The translations under genes and the position numbers were made by a program. Shown in pieces: positions 49,699-57,108 of a stretch of 64,000 nucleotides of DNA. The DNA comes from Streptomyces eurocidicus (GTDB lineage: Bacteria > Actinomycetota > Actinomycetes > Streptomycetales > Streptomycetaceae): positions 434,001 to 498,000 of the forward strand of contig NZ_LGUI01000005.1 in the NCBI RefSeq assembly GCF_002891295.1. Direction: 5' to 3'. Positions within the stretch are counted from its first letter, which is position 1; each line of letters begins with the position of its first letter. Under the pieces are notes generated by a model. It saw nothing but the letters and a program-made list of their open reading frames with translations, was not told where the DNA came from and searched no databases.

Positions 49699-50904
49699 TT
49701 AACCCTGGAGTCGGTACTCCTCGAGTAGCCGACGCCCGATGATCATTTTCTGGATCTCGGCCGTACCCTCCCCGATGAGCAGCATCGGGGCCTCCCGGTA
49801 GAGGCGCTCGATCTCGTACTCCTTGGAGAAACCGTAGCCGCCATGGATACGGAAGGCGTCCTCGACCACTTCCTTGCAGTACTCGGACGCCAGGTACTTG
49901 GCCATTCCGGCCTCGAGGTCGTTGCGCTGCCCCGAGTCCTTCTTGCGTGCTGCGTTCACCATCATCGCATGCGCCGCTTCGACCTTTGTCCCCATTTCAG
50001 CCAGTTTGAATTGAATGGCCTGATGTTGTGCGATGGGTTTTCCGAAGGTCTGCCGCTGTTGTGCGTAGGAAACCCCGAGTTCGAACGCACGCTGTGCGAC
50101 GCCGCAACCACGCGCGGCGACATTGACGCGGCCGACCTCGACCCCGTCCATCATCTGGTAAAAACCCCGGCCCGTGGCGCCGCCGAGCACCCGGTTCGCC
50201 GGCACCCGCAGCCCATCCATGATCAATTCAGTGGTGTCGACACCCTTGTAACCCATTTTGTCGATCTTCCCGGGGATGGTCAGGCCCGGCTTGACCTGGC
50301 CGAAACCCGGCTCCTTCTCGACGAGGAAGGTGGTCATCGACTTATGCGGGGCGGTCCCCTCGGGGTGTCCCTCGTCGGTCCGGCAGAGCACGGCCACCAG
50401 GGTGGACGAGCCTCCGTTGGTCAGCCACATCTTCTGGCCGTTCAGGACGTATTCGTCGCCCTCCCGCACACCCTTCGATGTGATGGCCGACACATCCGAG
50501 CCCAGTCCCGGCTCGGACATCGAGAACGCGCCCCGGACCTCACCCGTCGCCATCCTCGGCAGGAAGTACTCCCGCTGCTCCCGGGTGCCGTGCTGCTTGA
50601 GCATGTACGCGACGATGAAGTGCGTATTGACGATCCCCGACACGCTCATCCAGCCGCGGGCTATCTCCTCCACGCAGAGCGCGTATGTGAGAAGGGACTC
50701 ACCCAGCCCGCCGTACTCCTCCGGGATCATCAGCCCGAAGAGCCCGAGTTCCTTGAGGCCCTCCACGATCCGGGTCGGGTACTCGTCGCGGTGCTCCAGC
50801 TCGGTGGCGACCGGGAGGATCTCCTTGTCGACGAATTCACGGACCGTCGCGAGGATTTCCCGCTGGATGTCCGTCAGGCCGTCGGTCTGCGCCAGGCGTC
50901 CCAT
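49699..50904 (-). CDS. mcd: acyl-CoA dehydrogenase, probable methylsuccinyl-CoA dehydrogenase
   Basis: A 401-residue FAD acyl-CoA dehydrogenase with SEPGLGSDVSAI, GQKMWLTNGG, IHGGYGFSKEYEIERLYRE and a C-terminal GEGTAEIQKMIIGR. As the last member of a ccr-ecm-mcl-maoC operon it is expected to oxidise (2S)-methylsuccinyl-CoA to mesaconyl-CoA in the ethylmalonyl-CoA pathway. The start lies one base after the MaoC stop. Sequence alone would only say short-branched-chain acyl-CoA dehydrogenase; the step is assigned from the operon. Confidence 0.87.
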   Translation of the reverse strand: MGRLAQTDGLTDIQREILATVREFVDKEILPVATELEHRDEYPTRIVEGLKELGLFGLMIPEEYGGLGESLLTYALCVEEIARGWMSVSGIVNTHFIVAYMLKQHGTREQREYFLPRMATGEVRGAFSMSEPGLGSDVSAITSKGVREGDEYVLNGQKMWLTNGGSSTLVAVLCRTDEGHPEGTAPHKSMTTFLVEKEPGFGQVKPGLTIPGKIDKMGYKGVDTTELIMDGLRVPANRVLGGATGRGFYQMMDGVEVGRVNVAARGCGVAQRAFELGVSYAQQRQTFGKPIAQHQAIQFKLAEMGTKVEAAHAMMVNAARKKDSGQRNDLEAGMAKYLASEYCKEVVEDAFRIHGGYGFSKEYEIERLYREAPMLLIGEGTAEIQKMIIGRRLLEEYRLQG

Positions 50905-50905
50905 C

Positions 50906-51418
50906 TCACTTCTCCCGGGTGATCGGCTCGGGGCGGCCGGGCTGCTCTCCGCCGCGCTCCTCGATGTACGTGGCGGTGGGCACCATCACCTTGCGCCGGA
51001 ACACGCAGACGACCGTGCCGTCCTGCTTGTAACCCCTGGTCTCGACGTACACGATCCCGCGGTCGCTCTTGGACCGGGACGGGGTCTTGTCCAGCACGGT
51101 CGTCTCGCCGTAGATCGTGTCGCCGTGGAAGGTCGGCGCGATGTGCTTGAGCGACTCGACCTCCAGATTCGCTATGGCCTTGCCCGAGACGTCCGGTACC
51201 GACATCCCGAGCAGCAGCGAGTAGACGTAATTGCCGACCACGACGTTCCGGCCGAAATCGGTGGTCTTCTCCGCGTAGTTGCCGTCCATGTGCAAGGGGT
51301 GATGATTCATGGTGAGCAGGCAGAAAAGGTGGTCGTCGTACTCGGTGACCGTCTTGCCGGGCCAGTGCTTGTACACATCGCCCACGGTGAACTCTTCGTA
51401 GGTACGGCCGAACTGCAT
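50906..51418 (-). CDS. mch: MaoC-family hydratase, probable mesaconyl-CoA hydratase
   Basis: A 170-residue single hot-dog domain. The hydratase-2 catalytic Asp/His region is in NHHPLHMDGNYAE, with the Gly-rich VVVGNYVYSLLLGM helix. In the operon it would hydrate mesaconyl-CoA to beta-methylmalyl-CoA. It is half the size of the two-domain Rhodobacter enzyme, so it would work as a dimer. It starts three bases after the lyase stop. Confidence 0.83.
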   Translation of the reverse strand: MQFGRTYEEFTVGDVYKHWPGKTVTEYDDHLFCLLTMNHHPLHMDGNYAEKTTDFGRNVVVGNYVYSLLLGMSVPDVSGKAIANLEVESLKHIAPTFHGDTIYGETTVLDKTPSRSKSDRGIVYVETRGYKQDGTVVCVFRRKVMVPTATYIEERGGEQPGRPEPITREK

Positions 51419-51421
51419 CGC

Positions 51422-52387
51422 TCAGGCCCCCGGGATCTCGAAGGCGGACTTGCGGACCATCCCCGCCGCCCGGCCCTTGCCGGAGATGACCAGCGCCATC
51501 TTCCGGCTCGCCTCGTCGATCATCTCGTCGCCGAGCATCGCCGAGCCCTTCTTGCCGCCGGCCTCGGAGGTGCACCAGTCGTACGCGTCCAGGATCAGCT
51601 CGGCGTGGTCGTAGTCCTCCTGCGAGGGGGAGAAGACCTCGTTGGCCGCCTCGACCTGGCCGGGGTGCAGCACCCACTTGCCGTCGAAGCCCAGCGCGGC
51701 GGCCCGGCCCGCGACCTCGCGGTAGCCGTCCACGTTCTTGATCTGGAGGTACGGGCCGTCGATGGCCTGGAGGTCGTTGGCCCGCGCCGCCATCAGGATG
51801 CGCATCAGGATGTAGTGGTAGGCGTCCGCCGGATAGCCGGCCGGCTGCTCGCCGACGACCAGGGACTTCATGTTGATCGACGCCATGAAGTCGGCCGGCC
51901 CGAAGATGATCGTCTCCAGCCGGGGCGAGGCGGTGGCGATGTCGTCCACGTTGATCAGGCCCTTGGCGTTCTCGATCTGCGCCTCGATGCCGATCCGCCC
52001 GACCTCGAAGCCCATGGCCTTCTCGATCTGGGTCAGCAGCAGGTCCAGGGCGACGACCTGCTGGGCGTCCTGCACCTTCGGCAGCATGATGCAGTCGAGG
52101 TTCCGGCCCGCGCCCTCGACGACCGTGATGACGTCCCGGTACGTCCAGTGGGTCGTCCAGTCGTTGACCCGCACGACCCGGGTCTTCCCCGTCCAGTCGC
52201 CGGTGTTGAGCGCCTCGACGACGGTGTGCCGGGCGCCTTCCTTGGCGAGCGGCGCGCACGCGTCCTCCAGGTCGAGGAAGACCTGGTCGGCGGGGAGGCC
52301 CTGGGCCTTCTCCAGGAAGCGGGGGTTGCTGCCGGGGACGGCGAGGCAGGAGCGGCGCGGCCGCAGACGGTTGACTGACGAAGTCAT
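51422..52387 (-). CDS. mcl: HpcH/HpaI-family malyl-CoA/beta-methylmalyl-CoA lyase
   Basis: A 321-residue TIM-barrel lyase of the CitE group. RRSCLAVPGSNPRFLEKAQ and LDLEDACAP hold the CoA and metal sites; GIEAQIENAKGL provides the metal-binding Glu, and the C-terminal WVLHPGQVEAANEVFSP follows. It cleaves beta-methylmalyl-CoA to glyoxylate and propionyl-CoA. The start overlaps the ecm stop by four bases, showing translational coupling. Confidence 0.9.
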   Translation of the reverse strand: MTSSVNRLRPRRSCLAVPGSNPRFLEKAQGLPADQVFLDLEDACAPLAKEGARHTVVEALNTGDWTGKTRVVRVNDWTTHWTYRDVITVVEGAGRNLDCIMLPKVQDAQQVVALDLLLTQIEKAMGFEVGRIGIEAQIENAKGLINVDDIATASPRLETIIFGPADFMASINMKSLVVGEQPAGYPADAYHYILMRILMAARANDLQAIDGPYLQIKNVDGYREVAGRAAALGFDGKWVLHPGQVEAANEVFSPSQEDYDHAELILDAYDWCTSEAGGKKGSAMLGDEMIDEASRKMALVISGKGRAAGMVRKSAFEIPGA

Positions 52388-54396
52388 GCGGGGACCTCCA
52401 GTGGGTCGAGGTGGTTCGCTTTCCGGATCTCGTCGACGATACGGCCGATGATCTCCGTGATACCGAAGTCCTTGGGTGTGAAAACGGCCGCGACGCCGGC
52501 CGACCGCAGGGCGGCGGCGTCCGCGGACGGGATGATGCCACCGACGATCACGGGCATCTCATGCGCCCCGGCGCTCCGCAGCCGGGTCAGCACGTCCGGC
52601 ACCAGCTCGGCGTGCGAGCCGGAGAGGATGGACAGGCCGACGCAGTGCACGTCCTCGGCGACGGCCGCGGAGACGATCTGCTCGGGGGTCAGCCGGATGC
52701 CCTGGTAGACGACCTCGAAGCCGGCGTCCCGGGCGCGTACGGCGATCTGCTCGGCGCCGTTGGAGTGCCCGTCCAGGCCCGGCTTGCCGACCAGCAGGCG
52801 GAGCTTGCCGCCGCCCAGGTCGGTCTCCGTCCGGGTGACCTTCGCGCGGACGGCCGCGAGCGGGGTGCCCGCCTCCGCGGTGACGGCCACGGGGGCGCTG
52901 CTGACGCCCGTGGGGGCCCGGAACTCGCCGAAGACGTCCCGCAGGGCCCAGGACCACTCGCCGGTCGTCACACCGGCGCGTACGCACTCCAGGGTGGCCG
53001 CCATCAGATTGTCCGAGCCGGCGGCCGTCTTCTTGAGCACCGACAGGGCCTCCTGGGCCCGGCCCTCGTCGCGGTCGTCGCGCCAGCGGTGCAGCGCCGC
53101 GACGACGCGGGCCTCGTTGGCCGGGTCCACCGTCATGATCGCGGTGTCGAGGTCGGCGGTGAGCGGGCTGGTCTCGGTCGACTCGTAGCAGTTGACCCCG
53201 ACGATCCGCTCCTCGCCGCTCTCGATCCGGGCCCGCCGCTCGGCGTGCGAGGAGACCAGCCGCGACTTGAGGTAGCCGGACTCGACGGCCGCCATCGCGC
53301 CGCCCATCGCCTGGATCCGGTCGATCTCGGCGAGGCACTCGTCGACCAGCGCGCCGACCTTGTCCTCGATCACGTGTGACCCGGCGAAGATGTCCTCGTA
53401 CTCCAGCAGGTCGCTCTCGTGGGCGAGGACCTGCTGGATGCGCAGCGACCACTGCTGGTCCCAGGGCCGGGGCAGGCCCAGCGCCTCGTTCCAGGCGGGG
53501 AGCTGCACGGCGCGGGCGCGGGCGTCCTTGGAGAGGGTGACGGCCAGCATCTCCAGGACGATCCGCTGGACGTTGTTCTCCGGCTGGGCCTCGGTCAGGC
53601 CCAGGGAGTTGACCTGGACGCCGTAGCGGAAGCGGCGCTGCCGGGGGTCCTCGATGCCGTAGCGCTCACGGGTGACGTGCTCCCAGATGCGGCCGAAGGC
53701 GCGCATCTTGCACATCTCCTCGATGAAGCGGACGCCCGCGTTGACGAAGAAGGAGATCCGGGCGACGACGTCGCCGAACTCCTCCTCCGGCACTTGTCCT
53801 GACGCCCGCACCGCGTCCAGCACGGCGATGGCCGTGGACATCGCGTACGAGATCTCCTGGACGGGCGTGGCGCCCGCCTCCTGGAGGTGGTAGCTGCAGA
53901 TGTTGATCGGGTTCCACTTGGGGATGTGCGCCACCGTGTACGTGATCATGTCGGTGGTCAGCCGCAGGGACGGCCCCGGCGGGAAGACGTGCGTCCCGCG
54001 CGAGAGGTACTCCTTGACGATGTCGTTCTGCGTCGTCCCGGCCAGGCGGCCGATGTCGGCGCCCTGTTCCTCCGCGACCACCTGGTACATCGCCAGCAGC
54101 CACATGGCGGTGGCGTTGATGGTCATCGAGGTGTTCATCCGGTCCAGCGGGATGTCCTGGAACAGCCGCCGCATGTCGCCGAGATGGGCGACCGGGACCC
54201 CGACCCGGCCCACCTCGCCGCGGGCGAGGACGTGGTCCGGGTCGTAGCCGGTCTGCGTCGGGAGGTCGAAGGCGACCGAGAGACCCGTCTGGCCCTTGGC
54301 GAGGTTACGGCGGTAGAGCTCGTTGGACGCCTCGGCGGTGGAGTGGCCGGCGTAGGTCCGCATAAGCCAGGGCCGGTCCTTGTGGCGTTCGGTCAT
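52384..54396 (-). CDS. ecm: ethylmalonyl-CoA mutase, coenzyme-B12 dependent
   Basis: A 670-residue single-chain acyl-CoA mutase (MeaA type). The catalytic barrel covers about 1-500 (RTYAGHSTAEASNELYRRN, GLSVAFDLPTQTGYD, NTSMTINATAMWLLA). The C-terminal cobalamin domain, from about 535, has GKPGLDGHSNGAEQ supplying the B12-ligand His. The fusion of catalytic and B12 domains in one chain distinguishes it from heterodimeric methylmalonyl-CoA mutase. It converts ethylmalonyl-CoA to methylsuccinyl-CoA, directly downstream of ccr. Confidence 0.93.
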   Translation of the reverse strand: MTERHKDRPWLMRTYAGHSTAEASNELYRRNLAKGQTGLSVAFDLPTQTGYDPDHVLARGEVGRVGVPVAHLGDMRRLFQDIPLDRMNTSMTINATAMWLLAMYQVVAEEQGADIGRLAGTTQNDIVKEYLSRGTHVFPPGPSLRLTTDMITYTVAHIPKWNPINICSYHLQEAGATPVQEISYAMSTAIAVLDAVRASGQVPEEEFGDVVARISFFVNAGVRFIEEMCKMRAFGRIWEHVTRERYGIEDPRQRRFRYGVQVNSLGLTEAQPENNVQRIVLEMLAVTLSKDARARAVQLPAWNEALGLPRPWDQQWSLRIQQVLAHESDLLEYEDIFAGSHVIEDKVGALVDECLAEIDRIQAMGGAMAAVESGYLKSRLVSSHAERRARIESGEERIVGVNCYESTETSPLTADLDTAIMTVDPANEARVVAALHRWRDDRDEGRAQEALSVLKKTAAGSDNLMAATLECVRAGVTTGEWSWALRDVFGEFRAPTGVSSAPVAVTAEAGTPLAAVRAKVTRTETDLGGGKLRLLVGKPGLDGHSNGAEQIAVRARDAGFEVVYQGIRLTPEQIVSAAVAEDVHCVGLSILSGSHAELVPDVLTRLRSAGAHEMPVIVGGIIPSADAAALRSAGVAAVFTPKDFGITEIIGRIVDEIRKANHLDPLEVPA

Positions 54397-54406
54397 AACC
54401 CGTTTC

Positions 54407-55744
54407 TCACACGTTCCTGAAGCGGTTGATGGCGTCGATGTGCCGTGCCCGGGTCTCCTCGTCGCGCACTCCCATGCCCTCCTCGGGGGCGAGGGCGAGC
54501 ACGCCGACCTTGCCCTGGTGGAGGTTGCGGTGGACGTCGTAGGCGGCCTGGCCGGTCTCCTCCAGGCGGTACGTCTTGGACAGCGTGGGGTGGATCTTCC
54601 CCTTGGCGAGCAGCCGGTTGGCCTCCCATGCCTCGCGGTAGTTGGCGAAGTGGGAGCCGACGATCTTCTTCAGGGACATCCACAGGTAGCGGTTGTCGTA
54701 CTCGTGCTTGTAGCCGCTGGTGGAGGCGCAGGTGACGACGGTGCCGCCCTTGCGGGCGACGTAGACGGAGGCGCCGAAGGTCTCGCGGCCGGGGTGTTCG
54801 AAGACGATGTCGGGGTCTTCGCCGCCGGTGAGTTCGCGGATGCGGGTGCCGAAGCGCTTCCATTCGCGGGGGTTCTGGGTGTGTTCGTCGCTCCAGAACC
54901 GGTAGTCCTCGGAGGTGCGGTCGATGATGGCCTCGGCGCCCATCCTGCGGCAGATGTCGGCTTTCTGGGGGCTGGAGACCACGCAGATCGGGTTGGCGCC
55001 GCCCGCCAGGGCGAACTGGGTGGCGTAGGAGCCGAGTCCGCCGCTGGCGCCCCAGATGAGGACGTTGTCGCCCTGTTTCATTCCGGCGCCGTTGCGGGAG
55101 ACCAGCTGCCGGTACGCGGTGGAGTTGACCAGTCCCGGTGCGGCGGCCTCTTCCCAGGTCAGGTGCTTGGCCTTGGGCATCAGCTGGTTGGACTTGACGA
55201 GGGCGATCTCGGCGAGACCGCCGAAGTTGGTCTCGAAGCCCCAGATCCGCTGCTCGGGGTCGAGCATGGTGTCGTCGTGGCCGTCGGCGCTCTCCAGTTC
55301 CACGGACAGGCAGTGCGCGACGACCTCGTCACCGGGCTTCCATGCGTTGACGCCGGGGCCGGTGCGCAGGACGACGCCCGCGAGGTCGGAGCCGATGACG
55401 TGGTACGGGAGGTCGTGGCGCTTGGCGAGGGGCGAGGTGCGGCCGTAGCGCTCCAGGAACCCGAAGGTGGGCAGCGGCTCGAAGATCGAGGTCCACACGG
55501 TGTTGTAGTTCACGGAGCTGGCCATCACGGCCACCAGCGCCTCACCGGGCCCGAGTTCGGGCACCGGCACCTCCTCGACGTGCAGCGACTTGCGCGGGTC
55601 CTTCTCCTTGGTGGCGAGGCCGGTGAACATCTCGGCCTCGCTCTTGCGCACGGTCACCGCGCGGTAGGACTCGGGGATGGACAGGGCCGCGAAGTCCTCG
55701 GGCGTGCTGTCCGACGCGAGGATCGCGTCACGTATGTGGTTCAT
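54407..55744 (-). CDS. ccr: crotonyl-CoA carboxylase/reductase
   Basis: A 445-residue medium-chain dehydrogenase. GGAGG lies seven bases before the ATG. NADPH binding is by IWGASGGLGSYATQFALAGG; VIGSDLAGVVLRTG and FEHPGRETFGASVYVARKGG are characteristic of Ccr. It reductively carboxylates crotonyl-CoA to ethylmalonyl-CoA, which feeds both the acetate-assimilation cycle encoded by the operon and polyketide extender units. First gene of the operon; its long upstream region contains a perfect palindrome. Confidence 0.95.
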   Translation of the reverse strand: MNHIRDAILASDSTPEDFAALSIPESYRAVTVRKSEAEMFTGLATKEKDPRKSLHVEEVPVPELGPGEALVAVMASSVNYNTVWTSIFEPLPTFGFLERYGRTSPLAKRHDLPYHVIGSDLAGVVLRTGPGVNAWKPGDEVVAHCLSVELESADGHDDTMLDPEQRIWGFETNFGGLAEIALVKSNQLMPKAKHLTWEEAAAPGLVNSTAYRQLVSRNGAGMKQGDNVLIWGASGGLGSYATQFALAGGANPICVVSSPQKADICRRMGAEAIIDRTSEDYRFWSDEHTQNPREWKRFGTRIRELTGGEDPDIVFEHPGRETFGASVYVARKGGTVVTCASTSGYKHEYDNRYLWMSLKKIVGSHFANYREAWEANRLLAKGKIHPTLSKTYRLEETGQAAYDVHRNLHQGKVGVLALAPEEGMGVRDEETRARHIDAINRFRNV

Positions 55745-56110
55745 GGTTGGGCCTCCGGCGAAGCACGTCGTGGAACGGCTTGAGGGAACGTCGGGGGTGG
55801 TGCGGCTGCGGTGCCGTCGGTTCGGCGGTGGTGCGAAGGGCTGTGCCTGGCGCGGGTGGCGCCGGGGAGAGCACCCAGCGGTGGCTGGGGGAGGGGGCCT
55901 GTGACGCAGGCGTCCGGGCGCACGGCGTACGGGTGAGGTACTTGTGGGGACAGCCGGCGCACGACATTTGGGTCTGCGCGCCGGCCGCCCGGACACCCAC
56001 AACGTATGGCACCGCGTGCCATGCGACAAGACACTGGGTGCCAACAATTTCTCTCAGATGTCATCCGGGTGGCACGCATGAGCAACGTGCGGGCGGCATA
56101 AGGGCAGCGC
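55745..56110. promoter_or_regulatory. ccr upstream region with palindrome and repeat C
   Basis: A gene-free 366-base stretch. ATGGCAC-CGC-GTGCCAT (56006-56022) is a perfect 7-3-7 dyad, and GGGTGCC and GGTGGCAC half-site-like words follow at 56036-56074. A repeat-C unit (CACCCAGCGGTGGCTGGGG, 55872-55890) lies nearer the gene. The palindrome is a candidate operator for the TetR regulator encoded immediately upstream. Confidence 0.55.
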
Positions 56111-56157
56111 GGAAACGACAAAAGCCGCCCTCGGGGCGGCTTTTGTCCGTCGTTTCC
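56111..56157. terminator. hairpin terminator after tetR
   Basis: ACAAAAGCCGCCC (56118-56130) pairs exactly with GGGCGGCTTTTGT (56134-56146). The outer arms GGAAACG and CGTTTCC extend the stem beyond a small bulge. It lies just downstream of the TetR stop on the minus strand and carries A/T tracts on both strands. Confidence 0.78.
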
Positions 56158-56165
56158 GGTATATA

Positions 56166-56996
56166 TCAGCTCTTCTTGAGCACCTTCTCGATCGCGCGCA
56201 TGACCTCGCCCAGCGGCGCGTCCGTGCGGGCCACCGCCACCAGCACCTCGCCCTCCGCGCGTGCCGACACGGCCGGCGAGTCCTCCTGCGCGGTGCGGCC
56301 GACGCCGATGCCCGCCCCGAAGGTGTCCCGCACGATCGCGAAGGCGTGGTCGAGCTGGGTCTCCACGTCGCCCACGCCGCCGCCGCGCAGCCAGCGCCGC
56401 AGCACATGGTTGTGGGCCGTGACGACGGCGGAGGCGGCGACCTCGGCGAGCAGCGGGTCGTCGTCGCCGACATGGTGCGCGGTCTCGTCGAAGTGGCCCA
56501 GCAGATAGCGGGTGAAGAGGCGCTCGTAGCGCGCTACCGAGGCGATCTCCCGCTCGCGGAGGGCGGGCACCTCCCGGGTCAGGCGGTAGCGCTCGACGGA
56601 GACCGCGGGGGAGGCCGCGTACATCCGCATGACCTCCTTGATCCCGCGGCAGACCGTGTCGAGCGGGTTCTCATGGGCCGGGGCGGCGTCGAGGACGCCC
56701 GCCGCGCGCACGAGGGTGTCGTCGTGGTCGGGGAAGATGGCCTCTTCCTTGGAGCGGAAGTGCCGGAAGAAGGTCCGCCGGGCGACCCCGGCCGTGGCCG
56801 CGATCTCGTCGACGGTCGTCGCCTCGTAGCCCTTCGTCGCGAACAACTCCATCGCGGCCGCCGCGAGTTTGCGGCGCATGGTGAGCCGCTGGGCGGCGGC
56901 GCGGCGGCTGCCTGCGCTCTCGGTGCCGACGTGCGGCTCCCGGGGTTCTTCGACGGCCGTGCGGGTGGGCCGGGCGGCCTTGGCGGGCTGGGACAT
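56166..56996 (-). CDS. TetR-family transcriptional regulator
   Basis: 276 residues. An unstructured charged N-terminus (about 40 residues) is followed by the TetR helix-turn-helix (ELFATKGYEATTVDEIAATAGVARRTFFRHFRSKEE split over about 48-88), then an all-helical ligand domain. It is probably leaderless: TACGTT ends six bases before the ATG and no ribosome site is present. Between a hydroxyacyl-CoA dehydrogenase and the ethylmalonyl-CoA operon, it is the likely regulator of one or both, responding to an acyl-CoA or acid. The palindrome at 56006 is the suggested target. Confidence 0.88.
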   Translation of the reverse strand: MSQPAKAARPTRTAVEEPREPHVGTESAGSRRAAAQRLTMRRKLAAAAMELFATKGYEATTVDEIAATAGVARRTFFRHFRSKEEAIFPDHDDTLVRAAGVLDAAPAHENPLDTVCRGIKEVMRMYAASPAVSVERYRLTREVPALREREIASVARYERLFTRYLLGHFDETAHHVGDDDPLLAEVAASAVVTAHNHVLRRWLRGGGVGDVETQLDHAFAIVRDTFGAGIGVGRTAQEDSPAVSARAEGEVLVAVARTDAPLGEVMRAIEKVLKKS

Positions 56997-57049
56997 GTGG
57001 GGAACGTAACACGCGTCCGTGCGGGCGCGCCGGGGCGGACCTCCCCCGG

Positions 57050-57077
57050 CCGGCGCGGGGAGCCTTCCCCGCGCCGG
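57050..57077 (-). terminator. hairpin between hydroxyacyl-CoA dehydrogenase and tetR
   Basis: CCGGCGCGGGGA (57050-57061) pairs exactly with TCCCCGCGCCGG (57066-57077), loop GCCT. It lies 32 bases past the dehydrogenase stop and upstream of tetR, separating the two transcripts. Confidence 0.65.
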
Positions 57078-57108
57078 TTCCAGCAGTCCGCCCCAGCCCG
57101 GCTCCCGG

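Noticed and set aside
55745..56110. Possible riboswitch or small gene upstream of ccr
   Set aside because: No recognised riboswitch core or convincing short reading frame; only a palindrome and a repeat unit are evident.
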